Source of the DNA: Rhynochetos jubatus
Lineage: Eukaryota > Chordata > Aves > Eurypygiformes > Rhynochetidae
DNA: 64,000 nucleotides
Assembly: GCA_027574665.1 (NCBI GenBank)
Contig: CM050655.1
Coordinates: 9,915,170 to 9,979,169, forward strand
Direction of reading: 5' to 3'
Made by a program: the position numbers and the translations under genes. Of the stretch, positions 24,901 through 37,564 are shown one piece after another. The notes under the pieces are model-generated. The model was not told where the DNA came from. It saw only the letters and a program-made list of their open reading frames with translations, and did no database searches. The stretch's first letter is position 1. Every line of letters starts with the position of its first letter.

Positions 24901-27900
24901 AGTATGGAAGGACAGACTTGTAACGTGGATTACTGGTCTGTTTTGCAGTGAAGCATTTATTTTAAAATAATCAAGCATACTGTTCCTTTCTGGTCTTAAC
25001 ATTTCTGAAGTCAGGCAAGAACCTGAGGTTTGCACACAAGACAGTGGCCAGCTCATCAGGCTGTTCTTCTTATGGGGAACTTTTGGCAGCAAGAGGAAGG
25101 AAAAAAATTAGCAATTTGTCCTGGGTTTGGGGTTTTTTTCTGTTAAAGATTTGCTGTATAATATGCTTATACCATCACTGCCACTGTTTAATAATAAAAT
25201 TGTCCTCGATGTATCATCAGGGCCATGTTATGATTGACTCTGTATGGTGGCACAAAGTTGTCCAAAGGCATGTGCTCTCTGCCCTCAAACACTTTGCAGA
25301 AGGAGAGGAGGAAGCCTAAGATTTTGCCCTTTTCCTCCCCATCACTGGGGAGCAGCAGGGCAGTCATGCAGAGAGGCAGAGGTACAGAAGGAACTGAAAA
25401 ATCCTGTTCCCGTGTGGCAGCAGCAAACATGATGCAGCCATGTATCCTCCATCCCCTCACCATCAAACTCCCTGCGAATTATGATTTGAGTGAGTCAGTT
25501 GTATGGGTGCAGAGAGAGATGGTTACCCATTTTCAGTTCTCTACTGGAATAAAATCCACTGCATTCAAGGAATTTGAAAAATAGATTTAAATATTTCAGG
25601 AAGAGGTAAATTTCAGATCTTCAAATGCTGCTTAAAAAGGATGCTGGATCTTTTGAGAATATCCCTTTTAAATAGGAGAATTACAGAAGTAGCAAATTAT
25701 ATCTCTTCTTTTCCTCTCCTTTTCACAGGGATTAGAACTAAATGTCATATTTTAGGTCCATGCTTCATGTTTGCTTCTACAAGAACAGACAATTTAAATG
25801 TCAGTTATTATAGCTTGTCAATAAATTTCAGGATCTAAGCAAATCTGGCAAACATGACTGACAGCTACAAATTAATTTAGCTTTGTTAAATAACCAGCCA
25901 GCACTGCACTGCCATTGCTGACACGCATCAGAGTGTAACACTAGTAATTCAGAGTGTGAGCTGTTGTGCTGTCATGAAATACAAATTATGCAGATTCTAC
26001 TCATCTCCTAGGAAGAGAGAAATCTTTGAGTCTGTGATGCCCTTTAGAGAAGTAATCAGTAATCCAAGAAGCTCTATGGTTTTATACTTAACAGAGCAGT
26101 GGTATGGTTTAAAACAAAGCAGGCTATCATTAGTGCATAAAATCATAACCACTAGTGTGGATGCTATAAATTAGTATTTGCTGCTTAGAAAGAAAAGAAA
26201 TATTGTGGAAACGAAGGCCCTCACGAAGTTAAAAGTCAGTCAAAAGCCAGCATGAACTACTGATAGTGAATCAGAACTTTTGAATATGAAACCATTTATT
26301 TAAGCACTTAAAGTCACAATAGACTAAATACAGGTGTGTGTGAAACACCAGGCTATATCCACACTGGGCTGTTGCACCTGAAAATAATAATAATAATCAT
26401 CCAGGTTAGAATTACTAGATGCTTTTGTAGTGAAGTACATGATAAACAGTTTTCTTGTCAGAAGTATGTAAAAAATTAAGAGAAACTGTTTAAGGATGTG
26501 TTTTGTTCAGAGCAGGTGGCCAAATAAGGATGATCTAAAAATTCCCAAATTTCTTCTTTGACCAATGTTGTTAGTTGGCTGCATGGGATCATAACCCATA
26601 CCAAGTACCCAAGGAAAAATGGATGCTATTCTCATTGGCATAAATCAACGGTCTTGTCTTCAAAGTTTCACCCTCTTCTAAGGCCAGTAAGCTGTGGCCC
26701 TAATGTAGTAGGGATCACCCACTATCTTCAGCAGGGTTTGCCATGATGCCCAGCTAACGGGGAATTCAGAACATTTCCCACTGTGTGAAACACTGTGTGG
26801 GACTTGTTCTGTGCCTGCTGAAGATTAATTAGACTTGTGTGTATGATTAACTTCTGTACTTATCTTTACATTGCTGCAATTGAAAGGCTTTGTGCTTTTT
26901 TCATTTGTTTTTTATTCTCTTTGTTTATAATGACCGCATGTTCTTCCACGCAGTTATTAGGGATTAACATGGGTAGAATCTTTCACTTTTCAGCTCCATC
27001 TTCAGTTTTTCTTGTTATGGATTTGTCTCTTGAATCTTTCTTTGATACAGATAAGAGGAGCTTACTAATTTATCATGCCAAAGATAAGATACAGGATTGG
27101 TTTTGGTCACTCCTGGACCTTGATCTGGACCCTGATTTGTTTGGAAACAGATGCTACTGTATATGTTCTACTCAAATTCTCTAGAAAATGTTTAATTTTT
27201 GTTTTTCTTGGTTTTGTTGTTGTTTTGTTTGGCAGGGGGAGTTTCTTAAATTTTCACTGTTTAACAGTGTGTTATTAAGAAGGCAAAGAAATTCTTGCTG
27301 TACTTACCATGAGGCTACTCCTCCACCTGCAGAGTGATTCAGGCTGATGTATCTTCTCCCACAGAAAGCATAAAGTTATTAATCTACAAAAATTACAAGA
27401 AGCCTCCGTTATCTCAGCTGGCTGTTAGTCCCAAGGTTTAATGATGATGGTGCAAATTTCCGCACTATTAATTATTTTGTGGAGACATCCAGCAATGTTT
27501 CTGTCATTTCAAGCATTTTAAGAGTCCAGTCAGCAAAAGTTAACTTTGAGGCTATAAAGGATCAAATAATACTCCAATTAAAGGTTTTGTACTACAGTAG
27601 AAAACCTGGGAGAATAAGCAGGGGGAGGCATGATTTGTGGATCTCAGAGGGGAAATAAAGATATTCTAGGAGAAATAGAGGAACTGGATCATTTTAATAG
27701 TCAATTTTATTTAAAACCATTCAAGCACAGTATGACTGACTTACTCTATCATTCATTTGGACTTTCAGAGGTGTAGTGAGAGCAGGTTTGAAAGCACTTG
27801 AGGAATATTCTGAGGGGAGAACATGGTAAAGTGGTTACAGTTTTTCTGTATGCTCTGGCAGCTGTCTCACCATGTATTTTAAAGTAACCCTACTTGTTAT

Positions 27901-29860
27901 CTGCCATTCATTTGACTCAGCATCCTTCAGTCAGATCACCATGCGATTTTGGTACCAATTGGATCTGCCTGGTGCTGAGCATTTTGAAACTCCAGTTGTT
28001 TCTTTAAGGTCCAGAATAAGAGATGTTCTTTGTTTTGATGAAGACTGCCATGTAGCAGTCTAGACTGTAATATCTACAGAGAGAGGAAAATTAGCATCAG
28101 GAAGTGTTTTGAAAGTTTTCAGTGCTTTCTGAGGTCATTTTCCCTGGATGTAATCTTAATAAACTGAAGTTGGTTTATGAATTTCTGTCTTTTCAAACAT
28201 CCTTGTGACATCTATAATTTTGATCACAGGAGCCTTATCTCATGTTTTAAATGAACGTGTCATGACAAATAATGCACTACTTACCACTGTTAACCTGGTG
28301 GGGTTGCTAGGTTCAGTGTTTCATCTCCCCTGTCCAAGGACTCAGGGTCACTCTGTGTTTGACAACAAGACTTGTTAACTAATCAAGTCTGTATGCCATA
28401 AACATATCAGGGTTTGGTGTATGGTGAGAGGGTTTTTTTTTCTCTTCCTGAGAAAACAATCATCTGGGAAAAAAACAGGTGTGATATAAATAGAACATAT
28501 AATGAAATTGGCCTGAGCCTGAAACTCATCAATCTGGAACTCATAGGTGCTGTAAACCCAACAGGTAATAGATAAAAGGTCATCCTATTTCATGGACATT
28601 GCTTTAGATAAAATAGCTGTTAGAGTTAATAATCCTCACTATAAATCTTACTAACATAAAGAGCTTGGTTATACAACTGTAGTTATTTTTATATCAATGA
28701 CTTTAATTATTAACATGGACCCTTCACTGTAACAGATTTTACTCTGTCAAGTGTATGCCCAGAGTATGCCAGTCCCCAGAGTGACCACTAGGGAAAGCAG
28801 TCAGCATTACTACAGCATTTGTTTTGCACCAGGTACTTTAAGTATACAACGGATCAGATCTATCGTAATTAGGCTCCCCATCAAATCACAACATTGGTAG
28901 GAGGCCATATAAATCAGAATTAGTTTGGAGTCAGAGCCTGGTTTCAGCCTTGACTTACCACAAAAAGAGCTTTCAGACCTGAAGTTATGCGTGTAACCTT
29001 TTTGGGGCTTTCAAATGCTATGAGTTGGCCTAATGAGAGCTACCACCTCCCCATGTGAACCTGACTTCCATATGAGGTCAGGTTCACAGAAGTGTAATCC
29101 ATCAGTTAAACATAAGATCAGGCTTGAGCAGCTCCCTGGTCAATACCTCAAAACTGCCTGAGTTTTCAGGTCTAACATGACCTCTCACTCTTTTGAAGTC
29201 ATAGAGGCAGACTATCAGAAAGAGCAGGAAAGGATTGAGGTGGTCAATGTTTAGTTTGAATTTAAGTGTCTGGTCCTGGGCTGTTTGTCAGCACTATGTG
29301 CAAATATAGAACCTTATTGCGCTTTACGGAAAGTTTGCTTTATTTCTACACTGCCTTGTGAAAGAATTGGAGGAAGCCTCAGGAACACCTTGGGGATTGG
29401 GGGTTAAGTGTTGGTAATCTACCTTAGTAGGCCTCCAAAATGAGCTCACTAGAACTAATCGCAAGTGTAACATATGTCTCCTCTAAAAATTACCCTCCTC
29501 TTCTTTGCCTGGAATGAGAAAGCAGGGCATTAAGGGAAGACTCCAGGTAATCTCTATCTTATTGCCTTGCTAGCTGTGACTTCATTCTGGTATTATCTTA
29601 TGTTTTACTACTTGAAGATAAACCTTGTCTCCCTCTTAGCTCATCATTTTCCTTTTGTAGCACCAATCAGCACCAGTTTTTTGTTCCAGGACTGACAAAC
29701 TCCTTTACCTTTGCTGCTGTGTTCGTGAGGCAAAGGCAGATCTGGGATTACTTCTTGAGGCTCTGCAACTTAGATTAATCGGTCAAGAGGTCTGATTCAA
29801 ATTGTTGTAACTGTGACCCCAGCAAGGGTCCACTGCATGTGTTTATTTTTCCACTTGCAG
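15907..29860 (+). other. Large intron (about 14 kb)
   Basis: This is the longest gap in the gene model. Most of it is AT-rich DNA without recognisable elements. A GC-rich block at 21.99-23.33 kb stands out and is listed separately. Short trinucleotide tracts occur, such as AAT repeats near 26385-26398. I looked for further exons and found only weak candidates (about 18324-18354, 19088-19160 and 27920-28010) whose donors or phases do not fit. Phase is preserved if this is a single intron, but a small symmetric exon could still be hidden here. Confidence 0.4.
21990..23335. repeat. GC-rich block with a decayed tandem repeat
   Basis: GC content rises sharply against the AT-rich surroundings. The left end (about 22005-22140) is a degenerate tandem array of phrases such as ctgatcctggtct, ctcagtcccagtc and tctaatcct. 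The phrase cagtcccagtc recurs at 22034 and 22086, 52 bases apart. The rest is rich in CAG/CTG and CCA/TGG words. Many overlapping open frames arise on both strands simply because stop codons are rare in GC-rich DNA. I see no coding motif. It could be an old minisatellite or a local GC-rich isochore spike. Confidence 0.5.
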
Positions 29861-30018
29861 CCACAAGGATGGAAGTTTCTTACTTAGTTTCTGAAAATAG
29901 GAAGAAACTGTCGTTGCTTCACTTCCTTCACAAATGGGGTACCTTGCATATTAAACAGGTCAATCGACACAAATGTTACTTAAAGATGGAAGGGCAGACA
30001 AAGTATATGATCCCTCAG
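29861..30018 (+). CDS. Internal exon, gene of unknown function (model residues 199-250)
   Basis: The acceptor is strong (ttatttttccacttgcag) and the donor is CTCAG|GTATCA. The exon starts in phase 1 and ends in phase 0. It encodes 52 codons: TRMEVSYLVSENRKK, LSLLHFLHKWGTLHI, KQVNRHKCYLKMEGQ and TKYMIPQ. The pattern is strand, basic turn, helix and strand. The split codon with the exon before it is GCC (Ala). An alternative donor (AACAG|GTCAAT, GT at 29962) would also end in phase 0 but is weaker. The frame continues past the donor to a TAG at 30055-30057, so intron retention would truncate the protein. Confidence 0.6.
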
Positions 30019-33000
30019 GTATCAGCTGATAGGTGTGTTGTCAGCAATAGCTTATAGGTCTGAAGAGGTAAATCAAGTTCTATTTTTTGGACCTTCAAGA
30101 TTATAATTTCTATGCTCTTTGTTTTCAAGACACTTCTTGCTTTCTGAGTAAGAAATAATAAGGAAAAAAATATTAAATTTGCATTATAGTAGGGTACTTA
30201 TGTGCAAAGTACCTAAGAAGACTTTGTAATGAAAAGAAAATAAAAAATAACTTATAAAACATTATTCACTAGCACACTAGTTCTTGGTGTTTAGTTAAAG
30301 GCAGAACTATGTGAACTGTTATGCTTTATTAAGTGACATTAGTAAAGAAGGAGCTATGGGAAGTAAAAGCAGAAGAGTTGTAAGAAACTAATAGAGTTAA
30401 ACTTGCAAATTTAACATGGAACATTTCAAGTTTTCTCAAGTAGAGATAATCAAACTTTGCTAATCTCTTTTACAAATTCTCATCACATAGGGATGATTAC
30501 ATTAAAATTAGTTCTTAGTATAAAGTAGGATTCACTACCCACATTAATATGCTACATCTCTTAAACTATTTGGTTCAATGAGTGTTCCTTTTGTATGGGT
30601 CAAGGCATCTCAAAAGCTTGCAGTGAACTGACAAAGGTGCCTTTGAATGCTTTAATTATGCATGGCTGTCTTTATCCTATTTAGACTGAGACTATCTAGA
30701 TTACATGATTGGTTAGCCTTTCAGAACAAGTTGACCCTTAAATTAAAATGTTGCCTCTTTGAAGACTACCAATCAAATTAAAACAACCAGTCACACTTTA
30801 ACCTCTGAAATAAATTGTTTTTTAAGTGTTCTCTTTTAATGATCAGTTCCTACAAAATAATTTATAATTGTCAGCAGTCTGCACTTAAGAAATTCAAACA
30901 AGATGAGAGGACTGTGATGGACCCTCCTCCCAGTGCTTTCTGGTCTTTAAAACTATGGTTTCAGTAAGATCATGGAACAAATTAGAGTAATTCCACTCTC
31001 TGAATTGGGTTGATGGCTGAGATGAGCTAAATAAAAAGCCTGAGAACTAGTTCTCTTCACTGCCCTGTGAAGTCCTCTACCTTCAGAGTCAAGACCTATT
31101 CTTCCACTCTTTATTAAAATCCAGAACATCTGGGGGACTTTGCAGCATACGCCTATTCCAATGCCTTCTGTGTTTCCACCACGTCTCTGCAGCTGGCTCT
31201 AAGTGTGCCCCTGGTGGTGGCAAGTTCCTCTTCTCCTTTGAGGTGTTCTGCAGGTGGGATCACCCACATTGCGGGAGGCTCTCTAAGCCCTAGCACATTC
31301 TGTGGCTCGGGAGAGACCACCGTTTTACCTCAGCCTCTTTGCAAAGCTTAACTTGATCTGGAAGCAGCAGATAATACAAGGACAACATTTGGTCTTTCTT
31401 TTTTTAAAATTTTTGGCTTTCTATACAATCTCTTAAAAAAAAAACTTATTCTGTAGTGTACTCGTACAGTACAGCTGGCTGGCAGCAAATCCTTTGTATA
31501 TTTTTTGTGGTATTACACGTGCTACTTCTCTAAAACACTAACTGTAAGAGAATGTAATGTCTGTATTGACAAAACTAGTAATTAACAGCTGGTGTAAAAT
31601 TCTTGCATAAAGCTTCCACATCACTCCCTTAGTGTATGATACTAATGCTTTTCTATTACTCATACTGATTTAAACCTCAACATTGACAAAGTGAAGTTGT
31701 ATCTAAAAAACCTGGTGTTTGACTTACACCAGAGTGTTTTTCAGTATGGCTGAAAAAGTTGCAAAAAAAATGACTTTAAGCTGAAAACGTTTTTAACAAT
31801 AAAAGGTCTCTGTATGTCATGATGCCCTACATGAGATAAGGGGAGGTCTGCTGAATACACATTCTGGTCTGGTTTTCTTGCAAGGAAAACAGTTGGGGGG
31901 GGGGGGTGGGGTGGTGTCTCTGGGAGGTGTTTCTCCTGTCATTCATACTTCTGTCACTTTTCAAACTATTTTATTACATTTATAGTGCATCTGAGACGAT
32001 GCCTATTATAGTTTGTGACATCTGCACTATTGCGAACTGGTATTGCATCAGGGGCTGAATTTAGCCATACCTGTTACAGTATTTCCCTCAAACACAGGCA
32101 TGGGCTAAGACACGATTGTGTTCCTGGGTATGGTTATTATTTTCAGTGAGCAGTTAAATTATGCCTTGGGCTTGAGCATAATACGCACAGACCGCACGAG
32201 CAAGTGTTTATGCAGCAGTCAAAAGCACAGGCAAACCCTGGCTGATGTGGCTATTCTTACAAATTTAAATTAACTCAGCTGAAGCTCTGTTTTAGATGCT
32301 AGCAAAACCTAATCAGGGTGTGTTTACCTGGGCATATTTCTTCGGCTGCTAGTGAAACCAGCAGAAAACTTAGTGCATGAGAAAGCATTAACATCAGTAA
32401 ATACAGCAACAAAAAATCATTAATTATAAATAATAAAAGGTAGTGTAACAAGGTATTAGCCTTTAATTCTAGCTCTTTATTCATTTCCATAAACTTCTGA
32501 AATTATACTTTTACTTACCACTTCCTTCTTTCGCATCTCCCACGCTGTATGTACGGTTATATATAATTTTTTTACTAGTGGACTCCAAATTCCAGTAACA
32601 CAATGGCCTAAATACAGAAGTGCAGTCAGGAAGGCTTTTCTTCCTTACTTAATGAAAGAGTGAGTCTGAGGCCCTACTATCTAACCCAGCTATATTGATT
32701 TCTGCTTCTTATATGTTAAGTAGGAAATTCTCTCTGGAGTTTATTTGTACTGGCTCTTTGTTGCCTTGAGGTTTCAGCAAACAGCTGAATTTCACCAAGA
32801 ATTTCTCCTTTGTAAAAAATCTTCTTCTGAAGAAAGCAAATAAATGGCAAACAAGTGAAAAGGTATCTACTGTTTTAGGGTTGCATCTTTTCAAGGATCA
32901 CCCCCCTTTTTTGTTTGATATTACTTTACAGTTGATTAATAATTTCTATACAGGTGTGCAGGCACTTCAGAGCATCATTTGAAAGACTGATGAGTAGAAA

Positions 33001-33792
33001 GCTTATGCAAATAAATGTTGTCTGTATTTGTACTGTCATCTGTTTCCTAGTACACCCTGGCAGGATAGTCCTACACCTTTTTTCTCCCTAGTCATCAAAA
33101 ATGATAATGGTGACCTCCTCTAAAGCTTCCCTTGCTGTCTCTGATTTTGTGGACTGTTTAAGTGTAAAGTGAAATCACTTTCAAAAGCTCTTAATTGGTT
33201 TATCCTGGCTTAGCATATGAATTGTAGTGTTTTTGGACATTTTGTTTGGTTGTTTGCTTAATCCTCCTATAACTGTCTCGTTGATCTCAGACGCTTTAGA
33301 TCAAATGTTGCAAAAATGACATCATGACATTCTGTGCTTCTCTGAGCAAACAACCATCTGTCTGGCATCTCCAGGGGATCACATCTGAGCCACTTCAAAG
33401 AAGCGGTCTTTCAGTGGTTTAACCTCTTGATTCTGCTTAGGGTCTATAGATAGAGGTGTATCCTCTGTAGCTCATGGTAAATGAAGCACAGTGCTTTGAG
33501 TAGTCTATGATAATACACACACACACAAACTCCAGCAGCTTTAAACACACTGATTTTTCTACCATTTTTACTTGACTGTTACAATATGTAAGCAGAAAAA
33601 AATTTAAAATGCTATTAGATGGCATTAGTGTTGACCACAAAGCCACTGCTTTCAGAACATAATTTTCATGTGGGAATACCGTTGCATAATTGTTTGGAAA
33701 ATCATTTGATTTTGTTATGACCTTTTCTCTTTGGTTGTTTGAGGTTTACCCAAATTTATACAATTGATTTTTTTTTTTCCTTTGTGTAATAG
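30019..33792 (+). other. Intron (about 3.8 kb)
   Basis: This is AT-rich non-coding DNA. It contains a G-rich run at 31895-31914, listed separately, and a small CA repeat near 33517-33528. I see no other elements. Confidence 0.42.
31895..31914 (+). repeat. Poly-G run with G-quadruplex potential
   Basis: Twelve consecutive G residues (31895-31906) are followed by further G runs separated by single T residues (TGGGGTGGTG). Four G-tracts of the length needed for a quadruplex can be drawn from the run. It lies in an intron on the presumed sense strand, so the transcript could also fold. It may equally be an unstable simple repeat or an assembly-sensitive homopolymer. Confidence 0.55.
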
Positions 33793-33887
33793 TGTGTTGA
33801 GGAAGCTTCTTCAGCGACATATGACTCTGCCTGCGTGATGCTTTTTCATCCTTATGGCCGTTACAGCTTTGAGCCACTGGACAGAAG
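33793..33887 (+). CDS. Internal exon, gene of unknown function (model residues 251-281)
   Basis: This is one of the best-defined exons. The acceptor has a long T/C tract (a T-run, then cctttgtgtaatag), and the donor AGAAG|GTATGT is close to consensus. The 95-base exon starts in phase 0 and ends in phase 2, with 31 whole codons: CVEEASSATYDSACV, MLFHPYGRYSFEP and LDR. The other two forward frames contain stops (TGA) inside the exon, and the used frame has a TAG directly before the acceptor, so the open frame starts at the splice site. The aromatic- and Cys-rich sequence looks like a conserved protein core. I do not recognise the family. Confidence 0.68.
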
Positions 33888-36800
33888 GTATGTTTCAAGC
33901 GTAAATCTCAAAGGGTTTAACCTGTTAAGAAGTAAGTTTTTTATTTACAGAGCAACAAACACCTGATTTAGCTTCCTATGCATAAGGATGGCTACTGCTG
34001 TTGGTTTCTAAGCCTGGTGTAGGTTGCTTGGAAACCTCACCTTCTTAAAGAAAAGCAGTTTTAGTGACACACTTGAAGAGTCCTTTACGCAGCTCATAAC
34101 TGCAGAAAAGTCATTACTCCAGCCATACATTTGGGGAAAATGGGAATGCTAACTAAAAAGAAAATATTAATCCTTGGCACACAACCCTGAAATCAGCCAA
34201 GTCCAGGAGAAAAGGTATGACTGAAGTTTGCCTTGATTCAAGTTTCTCGGAAGGGGCAGAACTGACCTTGTTAATACAGTCTGTCGAGAATGTAGGGGAG
34301 TTCTGCAACTCAGTGGGTAATGCCACTGCTAAGCAGAGCTTATCAATTTCTGTGTTAATGCAGTTTTAATTCAGTGTGGCTTAAAAAATGTGTTTTAACA
34401 CACCCCACTCCCAACCCATTTCACAACGTAGTAAATGAGAACATAGATTTCAAATTTATTTTTGTGTTCTTGCATAATAAAAAGTAGATATTTTAAGAAC
34501 ACAGTTTCAGAAATATGTTGCAACGAGTTGGACATATTTTCCCTTTTTTTTAGCCCCTCCCTAGGTGTTGAAGCATCCTCTGCGGAAGTCACAGGCTCTG
34601 CAGGGAATCTCAGGAATGAGGTTTTGGGGGATTGTTTTTCTTCATGCTGGAGACACCAGAGTTGGTTCTGATTAATTTTGTAGGTGCTTTGGAAAAAAAT
34701 CTTGTAACTATATGCAAAGACCTTGTTGAATAAGGTTAAGGGCATTTGCCATTATCCTTTAGGGAAAAATTGTTAGAGCCAAGGTTATAGTCCCTTGGCT
34801 GGCATCTCTCTATATCAGGGTTAATGTTAAGGTTGTAGTCACAACAGAAACCGGACAACAGCAAAGTTTAATTTCTCCATTTACTGTAGAAAATTGCTCA
34901 TAATTTTTTGATAGCCATTCAGCCTTGCTACGGTCACATCCTCCAGCTAAACTAGGTTTCAACATATTTGTTCATGTGTATTTAAGGTTGATAGCAAACA
35001 ATACTTTATCTTTCAACAAGTATTTCTAGTTTAGGATTCATAATAGAATTTAAGCTAGGGCAGTAACTGGTTTCTGGAAGATGTGAGCTGACCTACATTA
35101 AGAACTGTGTCCTGCAGGATGAGTGCCTTTTGCTCAGCTTAATTTAAAGAGACAACTGTTGGCTCTTAGTTGTTTAGACGTGGGCTGCAGTATTTGGTGA
35201 GCTCTGTTTAAAACCATGGCCACCAGGTTGTGTTTAGTGACCGCCACTTCAGTGGCACAAGGACTCTACTTTTGTGGCTGATGGGTAATGCTTGAGTAGG
35301 ATTTGTCACAGTGATGGTCCATAATTACTTAATTGGGGTTTTGAGATCCCAAGGAAAACAGGATTGAAAACACAAACACCCACTGACAAATACAAGCTCT
35401 AGTCAGTAGCAGTTACTGTTCTATTGTATTTGCCATCCTTGGAGGAAAAAAGTACATTAGGGCATTATTTTATTGAAAGGCTTAATAGACTTCACGTTTC
35501 AAAAGCTTCCAAGTAGTTTACTAGGTTGCAGTTCATCAAGAAATACATTTGATGTTCGTCCAAAAGGCACTTTCATAACTTGTTCTTTCTCTGGGAACAT
35601 AATTGAAAGTAAAGTAAAATATCCAATTGTTAACAGGTTGATAGGATAAAGGAGGTTTTCTGATGGGAAGAGACCAGAAATAATCCTAAAGATGGCTATG
35701 CCAAGTATCTGGGGACAGGGCTGCTGCTTGGGGTGCGGTGTTAACGAGCTCTCAATAGCGGCAGGGAAATAAGCAGTCTCCTCCACTTCCCCATTGACTT
35801 GCAGGCTGCGTCTCTCCACGAGCAGAAAATCAGATTGTACTGGATGGAAAAAGGAGCACATGGGCTTTGTGAGGAGTGATGATACCAGGAGGTGCACTGA
35901 GTCGGCAAGTTTCCCTGACAGCCTCCATCAGGCATTGAAACTGCCATGCCTTGACAGACATCTGAGAGGAACGTGGGGTCCCTGAGAAGCCGCCTGTGAA
36001 TTCAGGCAGCATTACATGAAGCTGAGAAATATAAAAAACAGCAGCGACGCCGGAGGTCTAATTCCCTAATCAAACAGATGCAAATGAGGTAAGCAGGAGT
36101 GGGACTGTCAACACCACCACTGTTTTGACTGTAGACAATTAATATATTTAGCATACAGAATTAAGTTTATGTAAGTATGTTATATTTAACATAGGATTTT
36201 ATCGAAAGTACAGTATCTCTGTGTGTTAGGTAACATAGCTGTGGAGGCTAGGGCTTTGCCTCACTCTTGGACTTTGTTGTGACAGCTAACAAGGGTACAA
36301 TCTGCATGTTGACCTTACCGAAATATGCTGTCTCTGCAACACAAACAGCGGAGCAGGTCTCATGCCTGGTCCTTACCCACTGTAGCTCCAACTGTGAAAT
36401 TCCCTACTGCCCCATCACCCATTTACAGCAATTGAAGGGCCACCCTGCAGAATGCACTGAGGGGGTGGCAAACATTGCAGATGGGTGAAGGTGGCCACTG
36501 AGGCAGCCTCTGGAGGTGCCGTGAAGCTGTGAGGGAGCAGGATCAACTGTTGTTCACGTGTAGCACGGGTGGCACAAAGTAGACTAGGGATTGCCCAGAC
36601 TGGGGTCTTCCCAGTGATGCCTAGGAAAGTCAGCAGGACACAATAGCAATGGCTAAGCTGAGCTTTGTGCCTGAATGGACTAGCAGTTGTAGGTGATATG
36701 AACAGACTGACATCTTACTGTGCAGCAGGCTGCTTTGCTACTGACATCGTAGGACTCCTCTTTGGTGTTTCATCAGCTTTTAGCTTACCTCGTCATTGGT

Positions 36801-37524
36801 AGGTGACTTGCAGTCCACAGCTGTTTCATGCTGCCTTTTGATCTACGAGCTAATATTTCAATTGAGTGTAGAAAATATTGCCTTCTGACCTGCAAGTCGC
36901 TAACATTTCAGTTCCACATCCATGTCCAAGCCTATGTCAGAGATGCACAAAATTATGCACAGTCAGTGTAGTCTGGTGTTTTCCTTTATAGGTAAGGGAA
37001 CATGTTCCTGAACATTATTTACCTATGACCAAGTAGTTATTTAAGAAATAGTAATTAGGCACATTGAAATAGTTAACATATATAATTAGTTTATGTTTAT
37101 GTAAAGCTTTTTAGCTGGCGTCAACAATGTTCATATCAAATCTTCGAGTCTAAAACCTAGCAAATTTTAGTTTGGATTTAAAAAATAAAAAAACCTTGAG
37201 AGGTGGCATACTCATACAAACTGACATACCCTGAGCTCCTCCTCAAGTTTTCTGGACACTTTTATACCGACTGGCAGAGCAGCCATCACCCTTACTTTTG
37301 GCACCGTGGTGTGAGGAGCCACACAAGCTGCAGCATCAAGGGCTGGTTTGCCCACGTCTGCAGGCAGTGCCCGAGGCTGTCCTCCCTTTGCTTTCACGTA
37401 CAGACTGATGGTGTCTTACAGCAGTAATTGTTGCATCCATTTCTCCAGCCAGCTGAGGCATCCCAGGGCCAAGACAAGGGATGGTCCTCCAAGAGCAGCT
37501 GGCACAGCAACAGCAGTAGCCTGC

Positions 37525-37564
37525 TTTTTTTTTTTTTTTTTTTTTTTTGTCTTTTTTTTTTTTC
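37525..37564. repeat. Poly-T tract
   Basis: A run of about 24 T, then GTC, then a second run of about 12 T. Read on the minus strand this is an A-rich stretch, as could be left by an inserted poly(A) tail, but I see no target duplication or element body next to it. Simple homopolymer expansion is as likely. Confidence 0.6.

Noticed and set aside
27872-28063. Protein-like + strand frame with an acceptor near 27916
   Set aside because: The only candidate donor (AAG|GTCCAG) is poor and would end in phase 2, which does not fit the exon at 29861.
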